This document shows positions 8,294-18,401 of a stretch of DNA of 64,000 nt, in pieces (the stretch's first letter is position 1; each line of letters begins with the position of its first letter). The stretch covers positions 2,261,501 to 2,325,500 of the forward strand of contig NZ_CP050265.1 of the NCBI RefSeq assembly GCF_011765465.1. Reading direction: 5' to 3'. The notes under the pieces were generated by a model. The model ran no database searches. It had not been told where the DNA came from and worked only from the letters and a program-made list of their open reading frames with translations. The stretch is from Erythrobacter sp. (GTDB taxonomy: Bacteria > Pseudomonadota > Alphaproteobacteria > Sphingomonadales > Sphingomonadaceae). Position numbers and translations under genes: made by a program.

Positions 8294-9246
8294 AGCAGGA
8301 AGCCTCCGACATAGATGATGACGACGTTGACGACCCACAGCGGGATCGCGGTGCCGACCTGCTGGCGGATCACGCCGTACTGGTCGCGCAGCTCCAGCAG
8401 CACGGCGGGCACGATGTTGAAATTCGCCGCCATGGGCGTGAGCAGCGTGCCGCAGAAGCCCGCCAGCATCCCGACCGCGCCGATCACCGCCGGGTTGCCG
8501 CCGTATGTCTCGACCAGCAGCGGGATGCCGATGGCTGCGGCCATGACCGGGAAGGCGGCGAAGGCATTGCCCATGATGATCGTGAAGAGCGCCATGCCGA
8601 GGCAGAAGACGATGACGGTGACAAGCACGCTGCCCTCGGGAATGACCATGCCCGACAATTCCCCGATCGCATCGCCCACGCCTGCGAGTGCGAAGACCGC
8701 GCCCAATGCGGCGAGCATCTGCGGCAGGATCGCGGCCCAGCCGATCGAATCGATCAGGCGGCGGCCTTCCTCGACCGGAGCGAGCGCGGGCGGGCGCAGC
8801 CATGCGATCGCCGCGCCGAGCGCGAGCAGCACGCCGACCGCGAACAGAAGCAGCGTTTCGCGCCGCTCCTCGATCAGGCCGGTTTCGCCGAGCGGGGTGT
8901 AGTTGTAGGCGAGCGTTCCCGCGACCGCCGTCACCGGCACGATCAGCGCGGGCAGGAAGAGGCGGTTGCCGAAGCGTTCGGACAGCACCTGCCGCTCCGC
9001 CTCGTTGGTGGTCGCGGGATCGCTCCGCCCGATCAGCCCCGCCCCGGCGATGGCGACCATCGCCAGCACCAGCACGCCGTTGGCGAAATCGGACAGGTGG
9101 CTGCCGAAGAAGAAACTCGCCGCCAGCAGCCCCCAGAAGGCGGCATTGCCCAGCCGTTTCGGATTGGCCCGGTCGGCGAGGCTGAGAAGCGACCACGCCG
9201 CGAAGAACGCCCCCGCGAGGACGTAGAGCCATTCATAGGTGATCAT
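8284..9246 (-). CDS. DUF979 family inner-membrane protein (putative permease subunit)
   Basis: A 320-residue protein with about nine or ten hydrophobic helices, matching the DUF979 family. Motifs such as [17 protein letters not shown] and [19 protein letters not shown] resemble the re-entrant glycine-rich loops of ion-coupled transporters. The start (ATG at 9246) overlaps the DUF969 stop. DUF969 and DUF979 almost always occur as a pair. In Gram-positive bacteria I recall the pair next to pyrrolidone-carboxylate peptidase, which makes 5-oxoproline; here they sit next to 5-oxoprolinase. Import of 5-oxoproline is therefore a reasonable but unproved role. Confidence 0.8.
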   Translation of the reverse strand: MITYEWLYVLAGAFFAAWSLLSLADRANPKRLGNAAFWGLLAASFFFGSHLSDFANGVLVLAMVAIAGAGLIGRSDPATTNEAERQVLSERFGNRLFLPALIVPVTAVAGTLAYNYTPLGETGLIEERRETLLLFAVGVLLALGAAIAWLRPPALAPVEEGRRLIDSIGWAAILPQMLAALGAVFALAGVGDAIGELSGMVIPEGSVLVTVIVFCLGMALFTIIMGNAFAAFPVMAAAIGIPLLVETYGGNPAVIGAVGMLAGFCGTLLTPMAANFNIVPAVLLELRDQYGVIRQQVGTAIPLWVVNVVIIYVGGFLLWR

Positions 9247-9914
9247 GCCCCGCCCCTCCCGATCCGCCGGTCGAGCCACAGGATGCGCGCGCCGTGGATG
9301 AGGAAGGCGAAAATCGCCGTCGGGATCGCCCAGACCGACAATTGCAGGGGGGTGAGCGGGTAGCCGTAGCTTTCGAACACGCCCTGGATCAGCAGAATCG
9401 AGGCGATGGCGAAGAAGATGTCCTCGCCGAAGAACAGCCCGACATTGTCGGTCGCCGCGGCCATGCCCTTGACCGCCTCGGCATCGTCTTCGGCGAGCTC
9501 GCCATGGGTCTTGCGCGCCGCCGCCTCGGCCATGGGCGCGACCAGCGGGCGGACGGTCTGGGGGTGGCCGCCGATGTCCTTCATGCCGATCGCGGCGGTG
9601 ACCTGGCGAAAGCCGAGATAGAGCACCAGCAGCCGGCCCATGGTGGCCCCGCGCACCCCTTCGATCAGCGCGCGGGCGCGTTGTTGCAAGCCATAGCGTT
9701 CGAGCAGGCCGATCACCGGCAGGATGATCCACGTGACCGAGATGTAGCGATTGTCGTTGAACGCGCGCCCCAGCGCCTCGATCACCGCGACGAGATCGAG
9801 CCCTCCGAGCAGCCCCGTGACAATCGCGGCGAAAGCCACGACGAACAGCGGGTTGAAGCGAAGGGCGAAGCCGGCGACGACGAGCGCGATGCCGACCAGC
9901 GGCCAGTAGTTCAT
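9243..9914 (-). CDS. DUF969 family inner-membrane protein (partner of DUF979)
   Basis: A 223-residue protein with about five hydrophobic segments. It matches DUF969 in the N-terminal [18 protein letters not shown] segment and the central [20 protein letters not shown] motif. It overlaps 5-oxoprolinase upstream (ATGA at 9911-9914) and DUF979 downstream, so the three are one transcription and probably one functional unit. Likely the second half of a two-subunit permease; substrate is inferred from context only. Confidence 0.8.
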   Translation of the reverse strand: MNYWPLVGIALVVAGFALRFNPLFVVAFAAIVTGLLGGLDLVAVIEALGRAFNDNRYISVTWIILPVIGLLERYGLQQRARALIEGVRGATMGRLLVLYLGFRQVTAAIGMKDIGGHPQTVRPLVAPMAEAAARKTHGELAEDDAEAVKGMAAATDNVGLFFGEDIFFAIASILLIQGVFESYGYPLTPLQLSVWAIPTAIFAFLIHGARILWLDRRIGRGGA

Positions 9915-12900
9915 TTCGCGCCTGCTCCCCAGCCGCCCCCGCCGGGGGTGAGGATCACGAAGGTGTCGCCCGGCTCTACCTCGACCGATCCGGTCGCGCC
10001 CAGATCGACCCGGCTGCCGTCCTTGCGCTCGACCCAGTTCGCGCCCGGCGCGGCATCGCCCCCGCCCGCGATCCCGCGCGGCGGCACCTTGCGGCGGTTG
10101 GCGAGGATGTTGGCGCGCATGGCCTCGAGGAAGGTCACGCGCCGCTCGACCCCCTCGCCGCCCTTGTGCAGCCCCTTCCCGCCCGAGCCGGAGCGCACCG
10201 CGAACTTCTCGAGCCGGACCGGCAGGCGCGTCTCCAGCACCTCGGGATCGGTCAGGCGGCTGTTCGTCATGTGGGTCTGCACCGCGTCGGTCCCGTCATG
10301 GTCGCAGCCCGCACCCGAACCGCCCGCGATGGTTTCGTAATACTGGTGTTCGTCATTGCCGAAAGTGAAATTGTTCATCGTCCCCTGCGAGGGTGCGAGG
10401 CGGCCCGTGGCGGCGAACAGCGCGTCGGTCACCACCTGGCTCGTCTCGACATTGCCCGCGACCACCGCCGCGCCGGGGCGGGGGTTGAGCATCGAGCCTT
10501 CGGGCACGACCAGCTCGACCGGGCGAAGGCAGCCGTCGTTCATCGGGATCGCGTCGTCGATCAGCGTCCTCAGGACATAGAGCGCGGCCGCGCGCGTGAT
10601 CGAGCGCGGGGCGTTGAAATTGCCCTCGTGCTGCGGGCTGGTGCCGGTGAAATCGAACACGGCCGAGCGCGCCTCGCGGTCGATGCGGATCGCGACCTTC
10701 ACGGTGAGGCCGTTGTCCATGGCGTAGGCGAAGCTGCCGTCCTCGAGCCCCCCGAGCAGGCGCCGCACGCTTTCGGCGGCGTTGTCGATCACGTGGCCCA
10801 TATAGGCCGCGACCACCTCCGCCCCCTGCTCGCTTGCCGCGCCGCGCAGGAGTTCCGCCCCGCGGGTGCAGGCGGCAAGCTGGGCGCGCAGGTCGGAGAT
10901 GTTGCGCGAGGGATTGCGCGCCGGATGAGCGGCATCGGCGAGCTTCTCGCGCATTTCGGCCTCGCGGAAGCGGCCCTCGTCGACAAGCAGGAAATTGTCG
11001 ATCAGCACGCCCTCGTCCGCGATGGTCCGGCTTTCGGGCGGCATCGAGCCGGGCGCGATCCCGCCGATGTCGGCATGGTGGCCCCTTGCCGCCACGAAAG
11101 CGTCCGGCTCGACGCTGGTTTCGTTGTAGAACACCGGCACGATCACCGTGATGTCGGGAAGGTGGGTGCCGCCGCGGAAGGGATCGTTGAGGACATAGGC
11201 ATCGCCCCGCCGGAAACCGCGCCCGTCGCGCTTTTCCCCGCGCGCCTCGATCACCCGCGCGATGGAGTCGCCCATGCTGCCGAGATGCACCGGGATATGC
11301 GGCGCATTGGCGATCAGCGCGCCCGAGGCATCGAACAGCGCGCAGGAAAAGTCGAGCCGCTCCTTGATGTTCACGCTCGTCGCGGTCGAGCGCAGGACGA
11401 CGCCCATCTCCTCGGCGATCGCCATGAACAGGTTGTTGAAAATTTCCAGCCGCACCGGATCGACCGCCGTGCCGATCGCGCGCTCGCGTTCGAGCGGCTC
11501 GGCGCGGGTAAGGACGAGGCTGCCTTCTTCCGCGAGCGCCGCCCGCCAGCCCGGCTCGATTACCGTGGTCGAACCGGGGTCGATCACCAGCGCGGGCCCG
11601 GCGACCGCCTCCTTCTCGCCCATCGCCGCGCGCTCGACCGTGCGCCATTCGCCCGAAGCCTCGCCCGCCACCGCGACCGGTTCGGCGGTGGCGGAGCCGA
11701 GCCCGCCGCTGGTTCCGCTCGCCTCGACGCTCAGCGCATCGAGGATGATCGCGGCGCTTTCGTCCGAATAGCCGTAGAGCTTCGCGTGGAGCGCGCGGAA
11801 TTCGGCATCCATGGAGTGCGGCTCGCCCAGCGGCACGGTCAGCTTGCTGTCACTCCCGGCGAAGCGCAGGCGGGCGCGGCGTTCGAGGTGGATCGCGTCT
11901 CCCGCGATTTCCTGCGCCAGCAGCGCCCCGCGCGCCTCTTCGACCAGTTCGCCGAGCGGGCCGGAAATGTCCGCGCCCAGCTCCTCGCCGACGCTGACCT
12001 CGCGGATCGCCTTTACCGGGGCAAGGCCGATACCATAGGCCGACAGGATGCCTGCAAGCGGGTGGACCAGCACCGTCTCTATCCCGAGCCGGTCTGCGAC
12101 CCGCGCGGCGTGCTGCCCGCCCGCCCCGCCGAAACAGGCGAGCGCGTAGGTCGTCACGTCATGCCCGCGCGCGACCGAGATCTTGCGGATCGCGTTCGCC
12201 ATGTTGTCGACCGCGATGTCGAGAAAGCCCTCGGCGATGTCCTCGAGGCTCTTGGGTTCGGGCAGGCGCGCGGCGACTTCCTCCAGCCGCGCCCGTGCCG
12301 CGTCCGCATCGAGCGGCTCGTCGCCTCCGGGACCGAAGACGCGCGGGAAGAAGGCCGGGTCGAGCCTCCCGAGGAACAGGTTGCAATCGGTGACCGTCAG
12401 CGGCCCGCCTTTGCGGTAGCACGCCGGGCCGGGATCCGCGCCCGCGCTTTCCGGCCCGACACGAAAGCGCGACCCGTCGAAGGAGCAGATCGACCCGCCG
12501 CCTGCCGCGACCGTGTGGATCTGCATCATCGGCGCGGCGACCCGGACGCCCGCGACCACGTTGTCGCCGGTCAGTTCGTATTCGCCCGCGTAATGCGCGA
12601 CGTCGGTGCTGGTCCCGCCCATGTCGAAGCCGATCAGCTTGCCGTATCCGAGCGGCTCGCTCGCCGCGACCATGCCGACCACCCCGCCCGCGGGGCCCGA
12701 AAGGATCGCATCCTTGCCGCGGAACGCGCCGACCTCGGCAAGCCCCCCGTTCGACTGCATGAACTGCAAGCGTCCCGCCTCGGGCAATTCGGCCTGCAGG
12801 GCGTCGGTGTAGCGCTTGAGGACCGGAGAGAGATAGGCATCGACCACGCTGGTATCCCCGCGCGCGACGATGCCGATCAGCGGGGCGACCTCGTGGCTCG

Positions 12901-13483
12901 CGCTGACCTGCGCGAAGCCGATCTCGCGCGCGATTGCGGCGAGCCGCCTTTCATGCTCGCGGAAATGCCAGCCATGCATCAGCACGATCGCCACCGCATC
13001 GCAGCCTTGCGCGCGCAGGGCCGTAAGGGCCGCGCGCGCCCCCTCCTCATCGAGGTCGCGCAGCACCTCGCCGCTCGCGCTCACGCGCTCGTCGACCTCG
13101 ATTACCCAGCGCGGGAGCTGTTCGGGCAGGACGATGTGGCGCGCGAAGATTTCGGGCCGCGCCTGCGTGCCGATCCGCAGCACGTCGGCGAAGCCGCGCG
13201 TCGTCACCAGCGCGCAGGGTTCGCCCTTGCGCTCGAGCAGGGCGTTGGTCGCGACCGTCGTGCCGATGCGAAGCTCCGCCACCGGGCCGTCCCCGTGCTC
13301 GGCCATCAACCGCCGGATCGCCTCGCTCGCCGCGTCGGCGTAATGGCCGGGATTCTCGGAGAGGAGCTTGTCCGTCACCAGCCGCCCGTCCGGCGTGACC
13401 GCGACGACATCGGTGAACGTCCCGCCCCGGTCGATCGCGAAGCGCCAGGCGGGGGAAGGCGGGCTCGGCTCCGTGTCCTGCAT
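9911..13483 (-). CDS. oplAH: 5-oxoprolinase / hydantoinase A-B fusion
   Basis: A 1,190-residue protein with the full HyuA-HyuB layout: an N-terminal hydantoinase/oxoprolinase A half (residues ~1-690) with [11 protein letters not shown] near residue 19 and [14 protein letters not shown] as ATP-binding motifs, then a B half (~700-1190) with [11 protein letters not shown] and GHHADIGG metal-site motifs. The length equals eukaryotic and bacterial 5-oxoprolinases, which open 5-oxo-L-proline to glutamate using ATP. Bacteria also use these fusions on hydantoins or N-methylhydantoin, so the substrate is not certain. First gene of the operon; the ATG at 13483 is followed by a short non-conserved tail before the A domain. 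Confidence 0.88.
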   Translation of the reverse strand: MQDTEPSPPSPAWRFAIDRGGTFTDVVAVTPDGRLVTDKLLSENPGHYADAASEAIRRLMAEHGDGPVAELRIGTTVATNALLERKGEPCALVTTRGFADVLRIGTQARPEIFARHIVLPEQLPRWVIEVDERVSASGEVLRDLDEEGARAALTALRAQGCDAVAIVLMHGWHFREHERRLAAIAREIGFAQVSASHEVAPLIGIVARGDTSVVDAYLSPVLKRYTDALQAELPEAGRLQFMQSNGGLAEVGAFRGKDAILSGPAGGVVGMVAASEPLGYGKLIGFDMGGTSTDVAHYAGEYELTGDNVVAGVRVAAPMMQIHTVAAGGGSICSFDGSRFRVGPESAGADPGPACYRKGGPLTVTDCNLFLGRLDPAFFPRVFGPGGDEPLDADAARARLEEVAARLPEPKSLEDIAEGFLDIAVDNMANAIRKISVARGHDVTTYALACFGGAGGQHAARVADRLGIETVLVHPLAGILSAYGIGLAPVKAIREVSVGEELGADISGPLGELVEEARGALLAQEIAGDAIHLERRARLRFAGSDSKLTVPLGEPHSMDAEFRALHAKLYGYSDESAAIILDALSVEASGTSGGLGSATAEPVAVAGEASGEWRTVERAAMGEKEAVAGPALVIDPGSTTVIEPGWRAALAEEGSLVLTRAEPLERERAIGTAVDPVRLEIFNNLFMAIAEEMGVVLRSTATSVNIKERLDFSCALFDASGALIANAPHIPVHLGSMGDSIARVIEARGEKRDGRGFRRGDAYVLNDPFRGGTHLPDITVIVPVFYNETSVEPDAFVAARGHHADIGGIAPGSMPPESRTIADEGVLIDNFLLVDEGRFREAEMREKLADAAHPARNPSRNISDLRAQLAACTRGAELLRGAASEQGAEVVAAYMGHVIDNAAESVRRLLGGLEDGSFAYAMDNGLTVKVAIRIDREARSAVFDFTGTSPQHEGNFNAPRSITRAAALYVLRTLIDDAIPMNDGCLRPVELVVPEGSMLNPRPGAAVVAGNVETSQVVTDALFAATGRLAPSQGTMNNFTFGNDEHQYYETIAGGSGAGCDHDGTDAVQTHMTNSRLTDPEVLETRLPVRLEKFAVRSGSGGKGLHKGGEGVERRVTFLEAMRANILANRRKVPPRGIAGGGDAAPGANWVERKDGSRVDLGATGSVEVEPGDTFVILTPGGGGWGAGAK

Positions 13484-13521
13484 CGCGTCCGCTAAACGGG
13501 ATGCGCGGCGCTAATGCAAGC

Positions 13522-14877
13522 CTACCCGGCCCACGGCCCCGTGATCGCGAGCGTCGCTGCGGGCGAATAGGCGTTGACGAACAGCGTCCGGCCATCGGGC
13601 GAGAAGCACGCGCCCGCCAGCTCGGTCTGGGTCCGCAGCCGTGCGAAATCATAGGGCCGCCCCGCGGGCGTGATGCCGCGAAGGTGGTTGTCGACCACGT
13701 CGGTATACTGGTCCTCGCAAACGATCAGGTGGCCGCTGGGGGCGACGCACAGGTTGTCGCCGTAATTGAACTGGTCCTTGCTCTGGCTCTCGAAGAACAG
13801 CTCGAACCGGTCGGGTGCGCGCCCGCGTCCGGGGATCAGGCGGAAGACCTGGCCGAGTCCCTTCGCCCCGCCGCTGGTCGCGCAGGCGAACATCTCGCCC
13901 TCGCCCATGTGCAGCCCCTCGCCCCGCGCGATCAGCGCCGCGCCCTTCGCCGCCGCGCGGCTGCGCAGGTCGTCCTTCGGAGCCTCTACGTTATCGAGGT
14001 CGATCCACGACACCGCATAGCTGCGCCCCACCGGCATCACCGCGCCCTTCCAGTTGCGCGTATCGGCCAGCCCGTCGAGCGCCATCGCCTGCAGCCGCCC
14101 GCCCTTGGCAAGGTCGCCCGGCGCGTTCGGCACGAAGCGGTAGAGCACCGAATCGTCGCGGTCCTCAGTCATGTAGATGTAGCCGGTCGCCGGATCGACG
14201 CAGGCCGCTTCGTGGTTGAACCGTCCCATCGCGGTCAGCGGGACGGGGTCGACGAGGCCGCTCGCCGCGGCGGGCACTTCGAATACCCAGCCGTGATTGC
14301 GCGCGAGCCCGTCGCCATAGCGCTGGCCCGGCCCGGTCGGCGCTTCCTCGCAGGTCAGCCACGTGCCCCACGGCGTCACGCCGCCCGCGCAATTGCGGAT
14401 CGTGCCGCCGAGCGAGCGGAACTGCCGCTTCACCGTCAACGTCGCCGCGTCGAGCACGATCGTCGTCGTCCCGCCGGGCACGAATTCGCCGCCCCGCGTG
14501 CCGAAGCCCTTGGCGATGGGGCCGCCCGCGTCGTCGGTGGGGACGAGTTCATGGTTGCGCACCAGCGCGATCTCGCCGTTGCCGAGGTCGAAACAGCCCA
14601 TCCCGTCAGCCTTGTCGGGAACGGTTCCGCCGTCGTCCATCGCATCGCCTAGGCGCGAGACGACGCGGTAGGTAAAGCCTTCGGGCAGATCGAGAAGGCC
14701 CTGCGGATCGGGCCGCAGCGGGCCGTATCCGGCGAAGCCGTCGCTTGCGGCCCCGCTTGCGCCGGGCGCTCCGTCCATTCCGCGCGTGCGGACCACGCAG
14801 CCGCTCAGAGCCAGCGCGGCGAAAGCGGAGCCGGTCGCGGCGAGGAAACGGCGGCGGTCGGAGCGGTATTCGGACAT
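13522..14877 (-). CDS. PhoX-like (DUF839) exported phosphatase-family protein
   Basis: A 451-residue protein with a Tat-type N-terminus (SDRRRFLAATGSAF) and a lipobox-like LALSGC, so probably exported folded, perhaps as a lipoprotein. The body carries PhoX/DUF839 motifs: LVRNHE, TCEE, NHEAACVDP, YMTEDRDDS and FVNAYSP, whose acidic residues bind Ca and Fe in PhoX alkaline phosphatases. Phosphatase activity is likely but unproved, as some family members have no known substrate. ATG 14877 is preferred over 14895 because it places the RR motif near the N-terminus. Confidence 0.8.
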   Translation of the reverse strand: MSEYRSDRRRFLAATGSAFAALALSGCVVRTRGMDGAPGASGAASDGFAGYGPLRPDPQGLLDLPEGFTYRVVSRLGDAMDDGGTVPDKADGMGCFDLGNGEIALVRNHELVPTDDAGGPIAKGFGTRGGEFVPGGTTTIVLDAATLTVKRQFRSLGGTIRNCAGGVTPWGTWLTCEEAPTGPGQRYGDGLARNHGWVFEVPAAASGLVDPVPLTAMGRFNHEAACVDPATGYIYMTEDRDDSVLYRFVPNAPGDLAKGGRLQAMALDGLADTRNWKGAVMPVGRSYAVSWIDLDNVEAPKDDLRSRAAAKGAALIARGEGLHMGEGEMFACATSGGAKGLGQVFRLIPGRGRAPDRFELFFESQSKDQFNYGDNLCVAPSGHLIVCEDQYTDVVDNHLRGITPAGRPYDFARLRTQTELAGACFSPDGRTLFVNAYSPAATLAITGPWAG

Positions 14878-14955
14878 TGCGGGACAACTCGTCATTGGGA
14901 GCGATTACCCGCGCCCTTAGCACCGTCTCATGGCATTGGGATGAACAAATCGCGC

Positions 14956-15435
14956 CTAGTCCGTCACGCGGCAGAAACGCCCGCGAAAGAAGCCGAGCGG
15001 CGCTGCCGTGTCCGAGCTTTCGGGCGCATCCATCGCGGTGACTTCGCCGAGGATCATGGTGTGATCGCCTGCCGGATGGGTCGCCCAGCGACGGCATTCG
15101 ATCCGACCGAGCGCGCCCTTCACCACCGGCAGGCCGCTTTCGCTCAGGTCGAAATCGGAAGCGATCAGCCCGCTCGACGCGCGCGCGGCATAGCGCCGGG
15201 CGACCGCCTGCTGGCTTTCGGCGAGGATCGAGATGGCGAAGCGTTCGGCCTCCAGCCAGCCGGCGAACTGGCTCGAGGAATTCTGCAGGCTCCAGCACAC
15301 CAGCATCGGATCGAGCGAGACCGAGACGAAGGAATTGACCGTCATCCCCATGATGCCGCCTTGCGCCGTGGGCGCGGAAACGACACACACGCCGGTCGTG
15401 AACAGGCCCATCAGCCTGCGGAATTCGGCGGTCAT
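14956..15435 (-). CDS. Flavin reductase domain protein (NAD(P)H:flavin oxidoreductase)
   Basis: A 159-residue protein of the flavin-reductase-like split-barrel family. MTAEFRRLMGLFTTGVCVVS at the start, TVNSFVSVSLDPMLVCWSLQ (about residues 34-53) and GDHTMILGEV near the end are the usual FMN-binding segments. Such proteins supply reduced flavin to monooxygenases or reduce flavin themselves. No monooxygenase is adjacent; the upstream PhoX gene faces the same way but 78 bases away. ATG 15435 matches the family N-terminus; the open frame continues upstream without conservation. Confidence 0.8.
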   Translation of the reverse strand: MTAEFRRLMGLFTTGVCVVSAPTAQGGIMGMTVNSFVSVSLDPMLVCWSLQNSSSQFAGWLEAERFAISILAESQQAVARRYAARASSGLIASDFDLSESGLPVVKGALGRIECRRWATHPAGDHTMILGEVTAMDAPESSDTAAPLGFFRGRFCRVTD

Positions 15436-15682
15436 GGCCGGGTCTTCCGGGGCGGCTTGCGGCAAGGAGAGTCTCCGGAAAGGGGACGGGATGGACGGGA
15501 TCGGGCGGCTCGGCTTTCCCGATAGTGCTTCGGCGCGCCAAATCAACGCCCGAAGCGCGCTCGCGTGCCGTGGCGGGGTTGTGCCCATGCCAAAAGCGGG
15601 AGGTTGACCGGCATCGCGCGTGCGGGGATGAGGCGCGCAAGGCCGCACCCTGCTAGGCCGCCGAACCGGGATCACACGCTTC

Positions 15683-16558
15683 ATGCCGACACGCACCGCC
15701 CCCGCCGCTCGCCATCTCGAAGTCGCGGGCACGCGTCTGGCTTATTTCGACTGGCGCGGTGAGCCGGGAAACACCGCGCTGCCGATCGTCTTCGCCCATG
15801 CGACGGGCTTTCATGCGCGGGTGTGGGACGCGGTGATCGAGCATTTCCCGGCGCATCGCTGCATCGCGCTCGACCTGCGCGGGCACGGGCGCTCCGAAGG
15901 CGGGCCGATCGACGACTGGCGCGTGGTGGCCGACGACGTGAAGGCGGTGCTGTCCGCCCTCGGCATCCGCCGCGCGGTCGGCGTCGGCCATTCGATGGGC
16001 GCGCACGTCCTCGCCCAATGCGCCGCCGACGAGCCGGACCTGTTCGCGCGCCTCGTCCTGTTCGATCCGGTCATCTGCGCGCCCGAATTCTACGCCCCCG
16101 ACACGGCGCTCTACACCGGCGATGCGCCCCACCCCGCGATTCGCCGCAAGCGCGACTTCGCCTCGCCCGAGGCGATGATGGAGCGCTTCCGCGCGCGCGA
16201 TCCCTACTGCCTGTTCGACCCCCGCGTGTTCGAGGATTACTGCCGCCACGGCCTCCTGCCGAAGGACGGCGGCGACGGCTGTGAACTCGCCTGCCCGCCC
16301 GAGGTCGAGGCGAGCGTCTATGCCTCCTCGCGCTCCAATTCGGGCATTCTCGAGGCGGCAAAGAGGATCGAGACGCCGACGCTGGTGGTGCGCGCGAAGC
16401 AGACCGAATTCACCGATTTCAAGAGCTCGCCGACCTGGCCCGGCCTTGCCGCGACCATGCCGAAGGGAGAAGACCTCCACCGCCCGGACCGGACCCATTT
16501 CCACCCCTTCGAAGACCCCGCCGACGCCGCGCGCATCATTGCCGGGTTCATCGGCTGA
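15683..16558 (+). CDS. Alpha/beta-fold hydrolase
   Basis: A 291-residue alpha/beta hydrolase. HATGFHARVW forms the oxyanion region, DLRGHGRS follows, GHSMG (Ser104) is the nucleophile elbow, and HFHPFEDP near residue 272 carries the catalytic His. The sequence resembles epoxide hydrolase/carboxylesterase-like members; the substrate is unknown. It is a single gene, divergent from the flavin reductase across ~250 bases of non-coding DNA in which I see no clear element, and convergent with fliS. The two stop codons lie in a GGCTGA-GT-TCAGCC palindrome at 16553-16566. Confidence 0.85.
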   Translation: MPTRTAPAARHLEVAGTRLAYFDWRGEPGNTALPIVFAHATGFHARVWDAVIEHFPAHRCIALDLRGHGRSEGGPIDDWRVVADDVKAVLSALGIRRAVGVGHSMGAHVLAQCAADEPDLFARLVLFDPVICAPEFYAPDTALYTGDAPHPAIRRKRDFASPEAMMERFRARDPYCLFDPRVFEDYCRHGLLPKDGGDGCELACPPEVEASVYASSRSNSGILEAAKRIETPTLVVRAKQTEFTDFKSSPTWPGLAATMPKGEDLHRPDRTHFHPFEDPADAARIIAGFIG

Positions 16559-16560
16559 GT

Positions 16561-16938
16561 TCAGCCAGCTTTCGCCGCTTCGAGCAGGTCGGCGAAATCG
16601 CCCCGCGCCTCTGCGATCTCGCGCGCTTGCGGGCGCGCCATGTTGCGCCGGATGACGCTCGCGAGCCCGCCGTAGAACTGCACCAGCGCGCCCGACAGCG
16701 GATTGGCCGGATCGACCGACCGCGCGAGCCACAGCGCGATGCCGTGCGCGCGGGCGAGCGCCTCGCGCGGGGCGGCGCGCGGGTTGCGCTCCAGCGCGAG
16801 CAGCGCCTGGCCGAGCGCGGCGACCACTTCCTCGAGGCAGATGCGCGTGATCTCGCTCCCGCGGGCGGCTTCGATCCGCGCGTCGACTTCGACCCGGCGA
16901 TAGGCGGCGGCGGGATTGCGGGAAAGCAGCGCGGTCAT
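16561..16938 (-). CDS. fliS: Flagellar export chaperone FliS
   Basis: A 125-residue all-helical protein: AAYRRVEVDARIEAA at the N-terminus matches the FliS 'Y-x-x-x-x' start, followed by helices with the usual pattern (EVVAALGQALLALER, PLSGALVQFYGGLASVIRR). FliS binds the flagellin C-terminus in the cytoplasm and keeps it unfolded until export. It lies one base after the fliD stop in the same direction, the standard fliD-fliS pair. Divergent in sequence, so position adds much to the call. Confidence 0.8.
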   Translation of the reverse strand: MTALLSRNPAAAYRRVEVDARIEAARGSEITRICLEEVVAALGQALLALERNPRAAPREALARAHGIALWLARSVDPANPLSGALVQFYGGLASVIRRNMARPQAREIAEARGDFADLLEAAKAG

Positions 16939-16939
16939 C

Positions 16940-18367
16940 TCAATTGTCCGGTTGCTGGAATTGCTGGCGCAGGAAGGCGAGCGTCGATTGCGACGCGGCG
17001 ATGCGCGTTTCCGAACGCACGAAGCTGCGGGTCAGCCGCTCGCGCAGCGCGGATTGTTGTTCGTCGATCCGGGCAAGGCGTTCTTCGTTCCTTTCCACCA
17101 GCCGCTCGAAGCGCACCAGCGACCCTCCGAGCGAGCCGGGGTCGGAGCGCAACGAGTTCTCGCGGGCGAGCTTGTCCATCGTCCCGAACACGCCGAACAG
17201 GCCGGTCGTGAACATCGCCGCCGCGCCTTCCGGGCTCGCCTCGAGCGTGGCGCTCAGCCGCTCGGTGTCGAGGCGGAAAGTCCCGTCGCGATTGATCGAG
17301 AGGCCGAGGTCGGACAGCGTGCGCGGCTCGCCCTCGGCTGCATTGGGCATGACGACGCGGCTGGTGAGCCCCTGCAGGTCGCGGCGCAATTCGCGCGCGC
17401 CCGCATCGCTGCCGAGCGTGCCGCCGTCGATGGAGGCGTTGTCGGCGAGAAGCTCAACAATGTCGTTCAGCGCGGCGGTGAAATCGGTCATCACCGAGGT
17501 GATCGCGCCCGGATCGTTGGCGAAGGAAATCGTCGTCGGCGCACCGCTATTGGTCGCGGTCAGGTCGAGCACCATCCCGCCGGGCAGGCCCGTCACCCGG
17601 TTCGACGAGCTGGAGCGCGCCACCGTGTCGAGCTCGAACAGCGCATCGCGCGCCGTGGCGCGCAGCTCGCCCGCATCGCTCGCCGGGGACCACGCGAGAT
17701 ATTCGAGGTCGCCTTCGACCGAGGCGGGCGGGACCGCCGCGCTCGCCGGTTCGAGCACGAAGCCGCTGGCCGCGCCCTCCTCGCCCTTGATGACGAGCTG
17801 CGCGCCGCCCGTCCCGGTCGCGACATAGGCCGACAGCCGCCCGCCGCTCGACCCCGTGATTCGGGCCGCGACATCGGCGAGCGTGTCGTCCGCGCCGACC
17901 GCGATGTCGAGCGCGGCGTTGTCCGTGTCCTCGGTGAAGGTCGCCCCGTCGACCGTGCCGAACCGGATCGTCAGCGTGCCTTCGCCGACCAGCGCGTCGG
18001 CCGAGGCATATTCGCGCGACACCAACGTCTGCGCGGCGGCGAGCTGGGTCACTTCGAGCGAGAAACTGCCCGAAGGCGTCACGCCCGGCGTGGTCGAGAC
18101 GCGCGCGACGCTGGAATCGCCGATGCTCGCGCGCGGGGCGAGGTCGCCGTTGCGGATGCGGTCGCCCAGCGCGCTGGCGAGGTCGGTGACAGCGGAGCGG
18201 ATCAGCGCGGCGGCGGAAATGCGCGCTTCGAGGTCTTCCGCCTGCCGCTGGAGCCGGTCGCGCTGGAAGGCATAGGTCGCGTCGGCGAGGTCGTCGGCAA
18301 GCTGGATGAAATTGACCCCGCTGCCGCCGCCGAGAGCCGAAAGGATGGATGCGCCGGGATTGTCCAT
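16940..18367 (-). CDS. fliD: Flagellar filament cap protein FliD (HAP2)
   Basis: A 475-residue protein with FliD_N at the start (GSGVNFIQLADDLADATYAF) and FliD_C in the last 230 residues (GLTSRV, LSDLGLSINRDGTFRLDTER, and a C-terminal coiled coil near 410-470). FliD caps the growing filament and lets flagellin fold into place. Length is typical. It lies 30 bases from flhB but has its own promoter-like motif directly before the ATG, leaving essentially no 5' leader. fliS follows. Confidence 0.88.
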   Translation of the reverse strand: MDNPGASILSALGGGSGVNFIQLADDLADATYAFQRDRLQRQAEDLEARISAAALIRSAVTDLASALGDRIRNGDLAPRASIGDSSVARVSTTPGVTPSGSFSLEVTQLAAAQTLVSREYASADALVGEGTLTIRFGTVDGATFTEDTDNAALDIAVGADDTLADVAARITGSSGGRLSAYVATGTGGAQLVIKGEEGAASGFVLEPASAAVPPASVEGDLEYLAWSPASDAGELRATARDALFELDTVARSSSSNRVTGLPGGMVLDLTATNSGAPTTISFANDPGAITSVMTDFTAALNDIVELLADNASIDGGTLGSDAGARELRRDLQGLTSRVVMPNAAEGEPRTLSDLGLSINRDGTFRLDTERLSATLEASPEGAAAMFTTGLFGVFGTMDKLARENSLRSDPGSLGGSLVRFERLVERNEERLARIDEQQSALRERLTRSFVRSETRIAASQSTLAFLRQQFQQPDN

Positions 18368-18373
18368 GCCCGC

Positions 18374-18401
18374 AAGAACGGTCCGCGGCGCGCGATCTTA
18401 A
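18374..18401 (-). promoter_or_regulatory. Sigma-28-like promoter of fliD
   Basis: Read on the minus strand: TTAAG (18401-18397), 15 bases, CCGTTCTT (18381-18374). The same box pair with the same 15-base spacer occurs before fliC, flgM and the ExbB-like gene. The ATG of fliD begins only 6 bases after the second box, so a transcript started here would be leaderless. Confidence 0.5.

Noticed and set aside
10166..13495. Long open frame (1,109 codons) opposite 5-oxoprolinase
   Set aside because: Antisense shadow of a gene with clear catalytic motifs; composition is Arg/His/Asp-rich as expected for such shadows.
15436..15682. Gap between flavin reductase and alpha/beta hydrolase as a site for a small RNA or gene
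   Set aside because: No stable hairpin with T-run, no start with ribosome site and no conserved peptide could be recognised.
16553..16566. GGCTGA-GT-TCAGCC palindrome at convergent stops as a terminator
   Set aside because: Six-base stem with a two-base loop and no T-run; it arises from two facing TGA stops with matching codons before them.
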